Shown here: in pieces, positions 22,858 through 34,835 of the stretch
Layout of the letters: every line of letters starts with the position of its first letter
Numbering within the stretch: position 1 is the stretch's first letter
Source of the DNA: Aedes albopictus
Lineage: Eukaryota > Arthropoda > Insecta > Diptera > Culicidae
NCBI RefSeq assembly: GCF_035046485.1
Contig: NC_085137.1
Location: 249,029,233-249,093,232, forward strand
Reading direction: 5' to 3'
Length of the DNA stretch: 64,000 bases
The notes under the pieces: model-generated
What the model saw: the letters and a program-made list of their open reading frames with translations, nothing else
What the model was told of the DNA's origin: nothing
Database searches by the model: none
Made by a program: the position numbers and the translations under genes

Positions 22858-22949
22858 ACGAGAAAGGCACCATCACCGCTAGGTGGATTAATTAGGGTTT
22901 TTTCTGTTGGAGCAGGCACGACAATCACATTTAATTGACTTCAGTTCAA

Positions 22950-24260
22950 AATGATCGTTTCTCAATTGCATGGATTTATTTCAGACAACAGACGTAATAC
23001 CTAGAACAATTTTCGTGAAAATCTGTCACTCAGTTCACAATACCATCACTTGGTGGAAATGCTTCACGAAACACTGCGTTGTGCAATATCGTCACGCCAT
23101 TGACACGCCAACACCGGGTCCAATAAGTTCTCATACAAAATCAAATTGAATACATTTCTCATCTGTAATTAGGATTTTCAAAGTAAGTGTATTTATCGAA
23201 AGGCCAACTAACATTGATCAAATACAGCATATGTTTTGGAATTAATTGTCCTTTATCCTTCTCTGTTGATCGCTTAAGTGTCGTAAGTCCATTTCAGCTG
23301 GCATGCACGTCATTTCATTTGTATTTTGTCTCATTTTAACGGGTAAAGGTTTTAGGTTGAAACAAATTAGGTTGCTGTCCTCGCCATTGCTAGTAGCAAC
23401 TATGACCAGAAGAGAAGAAATATAACATTCTGTATTGGTGAAGTACGAAGCCGTTTTATGTTGTATAAAATAAAACGTAAATTAAACAAAAATGTCCATC
23501 TACCTGTTTTAATGAAATTTGTTGTGTTAAAGAAGCATGGCTGCATATTATCTTGTTGATTCACATTATTCTCACTTCTAAAACATGCTTGTGTTCCTGT
23601 TGTGGTAAATTTTGTTCAAAATTTACGTTTTATGATGTTTATCTTTAATATAACGGTCATTTTCAAGGAAATCAGCCCAAGTTGAGTTTACTTGGAAATT
23701 TTTTACCATATCATCACTGAAATTGCTTAAATTTAACCTTAGTATATCCATTTGGTACAATACTGGGAATAAAAATTCAAAATTTAACCTTATGGACTCT
23801 ATTTAGCTACCGTTGAATGAAGGCTTCTAAAAACAAACAAAAAATATCGTTATTCTAAACCGTATGCTTTATTGAATCAGTATAATGTGGCCCTTCAATA
23901 CATGCATTCATTTTGAAAATATTAATAACAGATGAGAAATAAAATTATATGTTCTAAATTTGTATTTTGTATGAGAACTTATTGGACACGGTGTATATCT
24001 ATAGCATGGAGTGACAGTAGTGACATTAGGGGCCCAATTTCGTTTGATCAGCACATTTTGGGGCCGTTTTAACAAAAGAGATGTTGACAACAATGCCTGT
24101 CAGTGGGTTGAATATCGTCAAGGCGCTAGTGTAAAACATCAAACGCAAAGAAAAACCACAACTATGAAGATGATGAAAAAATTATCGTAAAAAGCGTGGT
24201 CGATGGAAAATTCGCAAGTGTTACGGCTGTTTGTCTATGGATTTATCTTTGTACGACCAA
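22950..24260. mobile_element. Inverted-repeat composite element
   Basis: The inner repeats GTCCAATAAGTTCTCATACA (near 23,115) and TGTATGAGAACTTATTGGAC (near 23,970) face each other about 0.8 kb apart. The outer segments 22,960-23,115 and 24,085-24,260 both relate to the dispersed repeat at 9.3-9.6 kb and carry the ACGYCTGTTTGTCT motif. No coding sequence is apparent between them. Confidence 0.6.
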
Positions 24261-24430
24261 GTCCGCTTCCGCAAATAGTAAAGTGACTCTTGAAAATTGA
24301 AGCGTTTTATCTCAGACGAATCAAAATTTGCTCTTCTTTGACCGGCGCTTTTCAACCCATAGCGGTAGCAATATGCCTTCATTGGCTAACACGCTTCTGA
24401 AGCAAGTGGGAGCGGGAGCAATAAAAATTA

Positions 24431-26558
24431 AGGGTATGCGGTATGGATTTTTTTTCAAGGCGAAACGAAACGAAACGAAATATAAAATTTCTGATACGAT
24501 GCGGTACGAAACGAAACGAAGTTAAAAAATGCTTCGTGAGATCGATACGAAATTTGAAATCAATCGGTATTTTTCGAAACGAAACGAAATTTTCGGAAAA
24601 GTTCCGTGGAATTTTGCAGTTACATGAATTTTGTGCGAATTGATACTGCGTGTTTGCGGTGGCGCGAATTGCATAATAAAAGGGCACCAATAATGCGTTA
24701 TATCATCGCAACTATGCTATAAGATGCTCTAATGCCGATTGTTTATCAGAAACCTGAAGCAGTGATATGGATACATCAGCCAGATAATTACCAATCAAGC
24801 GCTGTTAAAAAGCGTACCTTTTGGAGAAAGCCTAAAATTTATACCTAAATTTGATAGATGATAGATTTTCTGATTGATTTATCAGAAAAAAAACAGTAAA
24901 ACTAATATAGAAATTGAAAAGAATACTTAAAAAATTGAAGAAATTGGAAGAAGATAACACAATCATCTCTAGGTTATTAGGCCAAAAATTCTACCAGATA
25001 GATCTGGGCTATAGTGAACCTGTTGTGATAGTTAAAGTGTTGTGTGTTGCCCTTTTCGCCGACGACCTGGGGTCGAATACTACCAAAAGACTTGCAAAAT
25101 GCGAGAGCTGCCTTCGGGACTTTCAATTCGAGACAGTGAGTCTCGAAATCAACTAACCTAGGGCTAAACATACTCTTACAACAGTTGAATAAAAAATAAA
25201 TAAAAACTTATGAAGAAACAATTTCACCTAATATCACCAGAGTACGTTGGTGAATAATCTGATGAAATCCAGCTAACAAACCTTACCGAAATTTAGTAAA
25301 AAAGTTGGCTGCGCACACAGCGATGTAAGAGTTTTTCGTGCTCATCTATCCTTTTGACATTTTCAATTCACTCGAAGGTATTTGAAGAAATTCGCCAAAA
25401 AATATCGGTATGAATCCCTACGATCATAACTTCCCACAAATACTTCAAGAATTCCATCTGAACATATTAGAAATTTCACAGTTAAGAAAAACATGATTGA
25501 GGATTCCCCTAATATTATTTTACAGTATGTTCTTGAATTCATCAAAATATCGCCAAAGTACTTTTTTCAGTGTGCAAACTTTCCCATGTAAGTAGAGCTC
25601 TAAGAAAAACAAAAGGACTAACACGAAATTTTACGGTTTTTTTTTTATCAGAAAAAGAAATAAGAGATCAACCGTGTATAACGCTTCGTCATACAGATTT
25701 TATGGTATAACTTTTTCAAGAGTTCCACTGGAAATTTCCTGGAGAAGGATTTCTTTTCCATGTATCAAACTGCCTATGATCGTATAATTGTCCCATATGA
25801 ATAGGAAACCCAGCAAAGATGGGACTGATATGCGATCATAGGCAGCAAACCTTCCAGAGAATTTGTCTTTAATACGATTTCTCCTGGGATTTTTATTATT
25901 TTTTCTAGAGACATGTTTTGGGAGAAGGGCCCATATAGCCGAGGCGGTAAACGCACGGGTATTCAGCATGACCATGCTGAGGGTGACGGGTTCGATTCCC
26001 GGTCGGTCCAGGATCTTTTCGTAAAGGAAATTTCCTTGACTTCCTTGGGCATAGAGTATCTTCATGCCTGCCACACGATATACACATGCAAAATGGTCAT
26101 TGGTAGAGGAAGCTCTCAGTTAATAACTGTGGAAGTGCTCATAGAACACTAAGCTGAGAAGCAGGCTTTGTCCCAGTGAGGACGTTACGCCAAGAAGAAG
26201 AAGAAGAAGATGTTTTGGGAGAGCTTCTATGTTTTCTTAGAGCTTTTGCTAGTGTATCGCACACCCTATATCATCCCATCCTAATATTCTCCATTTCTTT
26301 GCTAAAAATTCCTGTTGGGAATCTAAACTGAAGATAATGTGTATTTACACTATATATTTGTTTTCGAAATTTATTAGACATTCCGCGGAATTCCGTTTGA
26401 TTTCGTCAAAATCTGTTTTTTGGAGACGAAATTTTTAGAATTTGGCGAAACGAAACGAAATTCAAAATCACAAATTTCGCCTAGGTGAATTCCGTGGAAT
26501 TCCGCGTAATTTCGTTTCGAGGTGTATTTGGCGAAAAATTCGGTATACCGCATACCCC
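24431..26558 (+). mobile_element. TA-flanked element with GGGTATGCGGTAT ends, copy 1
   Basis: The left end AGGGTATGCGGTAT follows TA at 24,429-24,430; the right end ATACCGCATACCCC precedes TA at 26,559-26,560. Subterminal regions are rich in GAAACGAAAC and GGAATTCCG motifs. A SINE is inserted at 25,926-26,209. A second copy's right half is at 28,210-29,363. No transposase was seen. Confidence 0.75.
25926..26209 (+). mobile_element. Full-length Feilai-type SINE, copy A
   Basis: The tRNA-related head carries the box A region (TAGCCGAGGCGGTAAACGC) and box B (GGTTCGATTCC), followed by a shared body and an AAGAAGAAGAAG tail. It is flanked by the 13-bp target duplication ATGTTTTGGGAGA (25,913-25,925 and 26,210-26,222). 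It is transcribed by Pol III and moved by LINE machinery in trans, by family knowledge. Confidence 0.93.
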
Positions 26559-26561
26559 TAC

Positions 26562-26897
26562 TTGTTATTTCAATAATGAATGCATACCTAAAATTTCAAG
26601 TGCTGTATTTGTTATCGTAAAGTTATTGAATAGCAAACTAATAACATTTCTTGTTATTAAATGTTTCATTTGATCGATGACTTCATGATGCAATAGCAAA
26701 TCCTGTTGTTCGGTTATTTTCACTGCTAAACCAACAAATACTACATCAATACCAAACTCTGCTCAAATACCTCCAAATGTTATTATGATTTTCTCATAAC
26801 ATTTTGTAGAATAACGGAGCAATAACAATTTTAGGTATTAGAGCACATTTTACTCTTCGCATGGTATTTGTAAGGTATGCCCTTCTGCTCGGGAACA
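26562..26897 (-). mobile_element. Fragment of a CCCGAGCAGAAG-ended element
   Basis: The fragment is the inverted counterpart of 61,385-61,720: GAATGCATACCT, TAACATTTCTTGTTATTAAA, TTCATGATG and the terminal CTTCTGCTCGGGA all match. It directly abuts the TA-flanked element on its left, so the other half may have been displaced or lost. Confidence 0.75.
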
Positions 26898-26983
26898 CCT
26901 CCTCACAAAGCTTATAATTGAATTCCTATTCGCATGCATTTTTAGCAGAATGAATGACTAGGGGTGTTCAAATATAATTTGAT

Positions 26984-27246
26984 ATTGTGCGTTGCAAGCA
27001 AAACACAATTATGGTGACTGCTTTCCAAGGCCTTCAATGATGAACAAAATTCAATCGCAGTGCAAATGCCACGTACAGTTGCAGCAGTCATCCAGCCATG
27101 TGGCGACCTTTTTTCAAGAGTTATTAAAGAGCGCTATGATGGAAAATTTAAAAACAGGTCTGTTTTCTTAGGCGACTGTCTCGCGCGTATCTCTGACTGC
27201 GGGTAAGAGTAGTCGCGAAAGTAGATTTTATTTTAATTCGTATAAT
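26984..27246 (+). repeat. About 265-bp dispersed repeat, copy 1
   Basis: This is nearly identical, with a few substitutions and small indels, to 34,992-35,266 in the same orientation. It begins ATTGTGCGTTGCAAG and ends AGATTTTATTTTxATTCGTA. It is not palindromic. The frame open in copy 2 is broken here by a TGA and an indel, so coding is unlikely. Confidence 0.85.
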
Positions 27247-28209
27247 ATGTCTAAACATTTCAGATAAGTACTCAACTTTGCCTAACAAAGGTGGAGGACC
27301 ATTTGGGCCCTGGACCGATTCTGACCACATTGAGCTGTAAGTCAGCCAATATTGTAGCAATTTACTTGTTTGCACATCTCACTGCGTAGAAAAATCAAGT
27401 CATTTGTACAGATGTTTCTTTTTCAATGAGTATTCAAGATTTGGAGCAACTTGCTAGTGGAATCTAAGTAGAATATAGTGGGAATTTGAAGTTAAAGTTC
27501 TAATGGAGTTTGGAGATAAATACTTGGAAAGATATCTTGGGTATCTAAACTCTAACAATATCTTAAATACAAAAAAAAATAATAAAAAAAAAATAAACTT
27601 TTGGATTCATTTCTCGTGCAAAAAGCTGATGATTATTACTTCTCTACTTCCCACAATTGCTCTAGAGCACCATCGATTCTTGACGAACTCCAGACAAGCG
27701 GAATTAGATAAATATGATGCAATCCTTTTTAGAATATGATTGTAATATCATTAGGTAAAGCCAAATCCTAACTACTTGTTTCAAAAGTGTAACTGCCGAT
27801 AAACAATCAAGTACTATTGATTTACAACTATTTTTCGTTGATTTTGAAAAATTTGGCCAATTTGCTATAACTTTTGTTCAAACACTTTTTTCGGAAACGC
27901 TTTCTTGGCATAGGAATAGCCGTTCAAAGTCGTGGGAAGGATTGGGTTAAGATAAGTTTAAAAATACAGAGGAAAATCTAAATAAATTTAAACATTAATT
28001 ATAAAAATTTTGTTGAATCTTCAACGATTGAGGTAAGTTAATAAAAAATAAAAAAAACTAGTATTGATTTGCGAAATTGATAAAGAAGTCAAAATTATGG
28101 CCACGCCGATTCACGCCAACGCCGCCGAAAGTGCTCTCGGCGTCACGTCGATTACGCCGCCGCCGAATTAAAAAGCGCCAAACGCCGCCGCCGACAGATT
28201 TCAAATCGG
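27247..28209. other. Gene-free stretch with a CGCC-rich patch
   Basis: No gene is visible. A cluster of CGCCGCCG-like motifs at 28,100-28,200, with an inner inverted relation on both strands, stands out from the AT-rich surroundings and may be a MITE remnant. Confidence 0.4.
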
Positions 28210-29363
28210 CGCACACCTCTACTGTAAGATGTTCTAATATCGATTGTTTATCAGAAACATGAAGCATATGATGTGGAAACATCTCAAGCTAAAAAAAGCT
28301 TGAAATCTACAACCTTCAAAGAAATGATAGATGATTGAATTCATCAGAAAATACCCTGTAAAACTCACAGAGAATGCTTACGAAATATATGCGGTAATCA
28401 TTGAAGCATCCGCAAACTCGATCCGCAATCTGCAGATTCTAAAAATATAAATACAATCATCTCTAGATATTACGTCAACAATTCTACCAGATAAAACTGG
28501 ACTCAAGATTCTACATGTTAAGCGGTTGATGTGCATGCCCTTCTCACCGAGGATCTGGGATCAAAAAACCAATCCCAAAAAAAAAATTAAAAAGTGTGTT
28601 CTACCTTCAGGTCATTTGATTCGGGACTAGCCTAGGGTTATAGCTTTATGAATCGTACATGTATAATTTGGACAGAAAATTCTACGGGATTTCTTATTAA
28701 CGGAAGGAATAAGAGCTTAACCGTGAATAGCGTTTCGTCATACACCGGCCCGGATCAAGGATTGCCCGAGGCCCGAGCGGATGCGAAGGTCCCTTGGTGA
28801 TGAGCAAACAAAAATTTCATTGTTTTCAAACAGTATTTGAGCAATATGAAACATAAAGTTGATGTGTAATAATCAAAAAAGGTCTTTGTAGGGGGGCCTA
28901 AAATGTGGGGGCCCGGAGCCCGAATAACCCCGGCCACCCCCATACCACCCGTACATCCAGCCCTGTGGCCGAATTCCGGCGCACTTTTTCTTCGAAGAGA
29001 ATAAATTTTCTTCCATTGCCTACCAGCAAGAAAATTTTCTTCTCTTCGAAGAAAAAGTGCGCCGGAATTCGCCTACTGGTCATACAGATGTAATGGCAAA
29101 TCCCTTTCAAGAGTTCCACTAAAAATTAAACTCTTTTAAAAAAGGCATTTACACAATGAACTTGTTTTCGAAATTTATTAGACATTCCGCGGAATTCCGT
29201 TTAATTTCGTCAAAATATATTTTTTGAAGGCGAAATTTTTAGAATTTGACGAAACGAAACGAAATTCAAAATCATAAATTTCGCCTGGTTGAATTTCGTG
29301 GAATTCCGCGGAATTTCGTTTCGAGGTGTATTTGGCGAAAATTTTCGGTATACCGCATACCCT
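28210..29363 (+). mobile_element. GGGTATGCGGTAT-family element, copy 2 (5' part missing)
   Basis: Blocks GATTGTTTATCAGAAAC, GGAATTCCGTTTxATTTCGT and CGGTATACCGCATACCCT parallel copy 1 in the same order. The right end is followed by TA (29,364-29,365). A short palindrome at 28,970-29,070 (CCGAATTCCGGCGCACTTTT with its inverse) is a further nested MITE-like insertion. The left end is absent. Confidence 0.65.
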
Positions 29364-29399
29364 TACTCATTCGCCCTCGTACGGTGTTGCAACATTCTC

Positions 29400-29870
29400 G
29401 CTCATGCTGCATTCTTCTCGTTTTTTCAACTGTTCATGCCGCCGTGCTAGTCGTTTCTGTGATTCAGAGTCGCGAAGCCTAGTTCTGCAGCCGAGGTATT
29501 ACCTATGGCTAATCGGATGTCCCTTTAGCCATCTTCAAGAGTAGCTGCGCCAAGCTGCTCTTCCGTTAGTAGGGTGACTGCTTCTTGCTGCGCGTAGTCT
29601 TGAGCCACTTCAACGTTACGCAACTGCTCGATGTTGAACCGCGGCGTTCGACTTCGACGCGTGGTAGTAATCGTCGGAAGTTTTGAGGGCATGCATACAG
29701 CGATGTATTCAATATTCGCACTGCGGTTTGTGCGAACATTGGTTATATCTGAGAAGAATTTACCGTCTATTAGAACGTGGTCGATTTGGTTTTCTATTTG
29801 TTGGTCGGGTGATCTCCAGGTGGTTTTGTGGATATCTTTACGGGGGAAGAGTGCTTCGGACTAACCATAC
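29400..29870 (-). pseudogene. Non-LTR retrotransposon endonuclease fragment
   Basis: The minus strand translates to the C-terminal endonuclease signature region: TTWRSPDQQIENQIDHVLID, followed by GKFFSDITNVRT, and a linker with RRTPRFNIEQLRNVEVAQDY. The histidine-bearing catalytic SDH segment is replaced by sequence from a small deletion. It is a fragment with stops; the reverse transcriptase is absent. It resembles the retrotransposon type at 52.5 kb. Confidence 0.72.
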
Positions 29871-30044
29871 CACCTTGGATCAAGCTGAGCGTGATGGAAC
29901 ATTTCTTGCTCAGCCGCTGGATGCCAGAACAGATGCTGTTTGAGCCGCACCTCTTTGAAGAGCAGATGGTAGGGTCGTACCTCGTCAATCTAGCTGAAGT
30001 GAGAAGGACAACAGTGTCCAGGCTGCACCTACAGCTAAGCGTAC

Positions 30045-30097
30045 ATAGTGTAGAATTAGCAACTAGTTAAAATACACAAAAATAAAAACAAAAAAAA
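30045..30097 (+). mobile_element. 53-bp retroposed tail with target duplication
   Basis: A short A-tailed segment (ATAGTGTAGAATTAGCAACT to AACAAAAAAA) is bracketed by 12-bp AGCTAAGCGTAC at 30,033-30,044 and 30,098-30,109. The duplication plus 3' A-rich tail is the mark of target-primed retroposition with extreme 5' truncation. The source is probably a LINE 3'UTR. Confidence 0.8.
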
Positions 30098-30109
30098 AGC
30101 TAAGCGTAC

Positions 30110-31970
30110 AACTCTTAGCTGACGGTCTTTGTCATCGCTTGATCCGTGGAAGCATGGGGTAGCAATTTGTGAGGACCAGGGCTATGTTAGACGCTCTCCT
30201 TACGGGTCGTCGATACATGAAGTAGCATTTTAGTGGGGAGGGGGGAGTCCCTAAAATTGCTACGAGCCATGTATTAGGAGAGGGAAAATAGGCTACGAAG
30301 GGGGAGGGGATGTTGAAAATTGGCAAAAAAAATGCTACGTCATTTATACCCCGGACAGACATGTGATACGAGCGTCATTCATGTACAACGGTACGCAGTG
30401 TCAAGAAAATTCCAACTAGACTGATTTGAACTGAGAGAATTTTCAGTATGGCACTCATTTCAAGCGCAATTCTTGTATCAAATGTGTGTCATAAGTATTA
30501 AGGACGGCCCCTTATCGACTCACCGTTTAGCAACCCATTAAAGATCTATACCCTTAAACGTTCTTACGGAATCGCTATAATTATCCTTAACATACATATA
30601 TCTGAATGAATCTAAATGGGAGAACATGTTTCCATAATGCTAATAATAACGAGATGTAATCTTATTGGACCCATTTATTATGACTGTCGATATGTTTATA
30701 ATGAACAGCAGTATGCTGGATTTTTCTGTGCCGCTGTATTGAGGCTGCGCGCTCAATCTTCCTTTATCAGCCAGTAGAGCCTGTCTCGTAGGGTGAAGGA
30801 CCTTAATTGTAACAGGTATTTCAGTACAGTTTTGTATAAAATATGTAAAACTTGTTTCGCAATTCTTGGAAAAGACAATTCAATTGAAATAAACTGTTTT
30901 AACGTTCGGAGCAAATTTCAGTTACCAAGGGGTCCACTATTAACTAAAACCTATTTTCGATGAATTTTATGGAATCAGCCTGATAACATCAAATTAGTGA
31001 TATGTAGATATTTAAATCATGGTTATTCTAAATTTGCACTCAAACTTTGCTGTTTTTTTGTGTATTTAATGTTTGTGTTCCCCTCGCTTACTTCTCTGTC
31101 AAACAATAGTAACGTTGAACAAAGGTGCATACTTTACTAACAAATGCAAAATACAGAGGTAAAAAGTAATAACAGGTATATTGAATGTTTGATGATGATA
31201 ATCTATAGAGTCATAAAATATCAACATTCTGCCCCAGATAGACACCGTAAATGATCTGTTATAAATATCGGATTTGCTCGCAATAACCACCAGTAATTAC
31301 CGGTTTTATGACCATTACCGTCCATTACCTGAATCAACTAGCAGCTTCTACATAGCGGCAGCAGCAGCAGCAGCAGATTGACTGACTATCCATCAACGGG
31401 TTTCAATTTACGGCGGCATCGCCTAACGACACTTTTATGAACATTCCAATTCATCCCCTTTAATGCCCCGTGTGGGTCGTTTGTCCTCAGTTCAGTTCAG
31501 TTTGGTTTGGTATCATTTATGTTTCTAGGCGCCGCTAAGCATGAACTCCGTCGGTGGGTGGTCTGTCCTGCGGTCGATGACGGGTCGAGGTGGGTGGGTA
31601 AACGTATCACACACGCACCCCCATCGTTGCGTGGAACAAGTCTACTAGAATAAAGTGAAGGATAGTGGGACGGTACATACGCACGAAAAAAATATAAACA
31701 AATAAATTACTCAACTCTACCTACATAGCTACCGTTGGGGTTCGCCACTAACCAACGCATCCTGTAGCTTTGGGGTGGATGAATCCTAACTGGGGTTACT
31801 GGAAGATCTGCACCTACTTCATGAGCTTAGTGCTGTTTCTAAACTTGAAGGATAGCAATAGAGTCTTGGAAAGTACGAATGAGTTTGTGTTGAGTAAGAC
31901 ACACCCCTTTCTCCCAAAACTCTACGTGGTTTATGAACGGTCCTTTATCTAAATATCAAATTACAATCTT
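30110..31970. other. Gene-free stretch
   Basis: No convincing gene. A patch near 30,215-30,355 shows inverted GCTACG / CGTAGC motifs in a G-rich setting and is probably a MITE. The segment 31,300-31,750 contains a CAG run (31,360-31,376) and has a less repetitive composition; it may be native intergenic DNA. Confidence 0.4.
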
Positions 31971-31977
31971 TTCCCAG

Positions 31978-32175
31978 GTGTCCGGCCATTTGGCTGAATG
32001 CCGTTTGGCCGAATGTTGTTGGGCTGAACGCCATGTGGCAAAATCATGATCAAAATAATTCAGAGGAAGCTGATATTCTTACTGCCAATATGATCATCAG
32101 AAGTATTTCCTTCTTTCAATCATAGGCTATCCTCTCTAGTTTTGATATTCATGGATTAGTTGGCGTTGAAACAAT
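31978..32175 (+). mobile_element. Degenerate relative of the 16-bp satellite element
   Basis: Four diverged units (TTTGGCTGAATGCCG, TTTGGCCGAATGTTG, TTGGGCTGAACGCCA) are followed by a single copy of the 90-bp module of 4,110-4,289 (GCTGATATTC, ATTTCCTTCTTT, ATAGGCTATCCTCTCTAGTTT). The same order of satellite then module indicates one element family. Confidence 0.65.
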
Positions 32176-32927
32176 AGAGTTAATAAACTATAGAGGACGA
32201 ATGTCGCTGGCGTCGCGTAGTGTTTTTTTTTGCCTATTTCGTGCGCTTTTTTAATAACGTGTCAACCGATGGTTTTTGCGATATAGTTTCTTCGGAGAAG
32301 TTTTTACATTAGACAAGGCGCATCTTTTGACATAAAGAGTTGAATGATCAATCCACCTATAAGTGAGATGAAAAATAACAATTTTTTCAAAAAATGCAGA
32401 TAGACGTTTGATGTCTTATGCAAAATGCAATTTTGAACAACTTTGTCAAAGACGCCATAATGCTGAATCTTATACTTTACGAGATGTATTGCGTTGTGTG
32501 TGCATAACCCCTAGAAATCATATATTTCATCATAACTTTTTAATGGATTTTTTTAGATTTTTTACGTCTTCTACAAAGTTGTTTGGAATGTAAAAATCCA
32601 TGTTTTTGCTGAAGATCAAAAAACTCTAGCTTTTGAAATAACAAAGTTATTTACAAATTACTGATTTTTATAGGGTAATTTTAAATTCGTCTAACTTTTT
32701 TCGCCGCAAAATGGCGCAGAGAGCAGTTTCCAATAATGAAACAACTATATTTCAACTATATGAAAATGGCTTAAACTTTTGTATACAAGTGTATTCTTTA
32801 TGTGTCATGATAAATATACAAACAATTATCAAATATTGAAATTATTTAATAACTTCCTAATTTAAAGAGATATAATGTTACGATGTTCAGCAAAATTGTG
32901 TATTTTTGTATGCTCAACAACTTTCTA

Positions 32928-33800
32928 CACACCAAATTTTCTCTCAATGTTCCAGCAATTTGAATTGCTGAAGCAGGTTCAGCAAGACACTCATTTGCTG
33001 CTGTGCAGCAATCAATGCCACTTTTACTGTAATTCAGCATTTTGGCTTGCTTATTGCTGATCAGCACTTTTTTTTTGCTGGCTATCAGTATTCTGTTTGA
33101 CAGAACGGTTGAAACCAGCTGTCAATTTTGAGAATCGCCGAAAATCAGCAAAACCGATTACTGAAGGCGTATCGGCAATTAAATTGTTACTGAAAGCCAG
33201 TAATCGTTCGATCTGTCAAACACCAAGATGAAAAATCTCTTTTCACTTCATCTAATTTCAAACGTTTAGTCAGAAGCACGTACTAAACGATGATTATCAG
33301 TGTATATTCTGTAAGTACTCATTGAATTTAAAAAATAATAAACATCCTAACAAAATCTCTGGTTAACAGGCATGATGAGAAGATAAATGCAGCAAGATAC
33401 CTTCAGTCCTGCCTGAAATAAAATGACGATTGTTTTATGGTGGTGAACGATGGGCGACGGAGATATATGCTGATTCGTCAGAAGAAATAAAAATTATAGT
33501 TTGCCAATAAAAAAAAACTTCCTGTAAATAATAGCCACTTTTTATAATTAATTTTGCTATAATTTCAATATTTTCTATCCAAGAAAAAAGCAAAAATTGT
33601 TTACCAGCCAATTGCTGGTTGATCATCAAATCACTTTGTACCTTGCTGAATGACCAGCAAAAGAACTGTCAGTTTCCTGGCGACCGCTATTGCTGGACGT
33701 TCAACAATGTCTTTTATTGCTGGTTGGATTGCTGAACTAACAGCACAAAAAAAAAATCAGCGTTTTTTTTGCTGATTTCCAGCACTAAAAATTTGGTGTG
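32928..33800. mobile_element. TA-flanked MITE with CACACCAAATTTT ends
   Basis: The ends CACACCAAATTTT and AAAATTTGGTGTG lie between TA dinucleotides (32,926-32,927 and 33,801-33,802). The interior is unusually rich in TTGCTG/CAGCAA words on both strands. It sits in the loop of the larger foldback. Confidence 0.82.
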
Positions 33801-34555
33801 TAGAACATTAAAAAATTGTAGAAAATCTTGGCAAAAAGCTATGATTTTTTTAACGAATTATAAAAAAAAAACATATTTAAAAATCACTCAGAAATTGATT
33901 TTTATTATAACTTTTAATCCATAACTTTTACATTATTTGCAAGTTCTGCAAAGTTGCTGAGCATATACAAATACACAATTTTGCCGTACATTGCGACATT
34001 CTATCTCGTTAAATGAAGAAGTTATTCAATAATTTCAATATTTGATAATTGTTTGTATATTTATCATGACACATAAAGAATACACTTGTATACAAGAGTT
34101 TAAGCCATTTTGATATAGTAGAAATATAGTTGTTTTATTATTGGAAACGGTTCTCTGCGCCATTTTGCGCCGAAAGCAGTTAGACGAGTTCAAAGCTACT
34201 CTATAAATATCAGTTATTTGTAAATAACTTTGTAATTTTAAAAGCTATCGTTTTTCAATGTTCAGCAAAAACATGTATTTTTACATTCCAAACAACTTTG
34301 TAGAAGACGCAAAAAATCTAAAAAAACCGTTAAAAAGTTATGATGAAATATATGATTTCTAGGGGTCATGCACACACAACAAAATATATCTCGTAAAGTA
34401 TGAGATTCAGCATTATGTAATCTTTGACAAAGTTGTTCAAAATTGCATTTTGCACAACTTTGCCGAAGACATCAAACGTCTATCTGCATTTTTTGAAAAA
34501 ATATTTTTTTCATCTCACAGGTGGATTGATCATTCAACTCTTTATGTTAAAAGAT

Positions 34556-34835
34556 AGGGCCCATATAGCCGAGGCGGTAAACGCACGGGTATTCAGCATG
34601 ACCATGCTGAGGGTGACGGGTTCGATTCCCGGTCGGTCCAGGATCTTTTCGTAAAGGAAATTTCCTTGACTTCCTTGGGCATAGAGTATCTTCGTGCCTG
34701 TCACACGATATACACATGCAAAATGGTCATTGGCAGAGGAAGCTCTCAGTTAAAAACTGTGGAAGTGCTCATTGAACACTAAGCTGAGAAGCAGGCTTTG
34801 TCCCAGTGAGGACGTTACGCCAAGAAGAGGAGAGG
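34556..34835 (+). mobile_element. Full-length Feilai-type SINE, copy B
   Basis: The head, body and tail are nearly identical to copies A and C. It is flanked by the 12-bp duplication ATGTTAAAAGAT (34,544-34,555 and 34,836-34,847) and is inserted in the right arm of the large foldback. Confidence 0.93.

Larger units (their letters stand above)
19069..22869. mobile_element. 3.8-kb composite element with 152-bp tandem array
   Basis: It begins with TGCCTTTCTCGT (19,069-19,080) and ends with the inverse ACGAGAAAGGCA (22,858-22,869). The left end is a strong hairpin (GCCTTTC-GTACACC / GGTGTAC-GAAAGGC). Next come CCAATCGACTCAGCTCGACG and a TG microsatellite (19,198-19,250), then the tandem array. 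A second array with the same downstream flank lies at 35.3-36.8 kb. No protein domain is seen. Confidence 0.65.

Noticed and set aside
25930..26010. Box A and box B as a functional tRNA gene (also at 34.56 and 40.53 kb)
   Set aside because: The same head is followed by a shared non-tRNA body and tail with target duplications, so these are SINEs.
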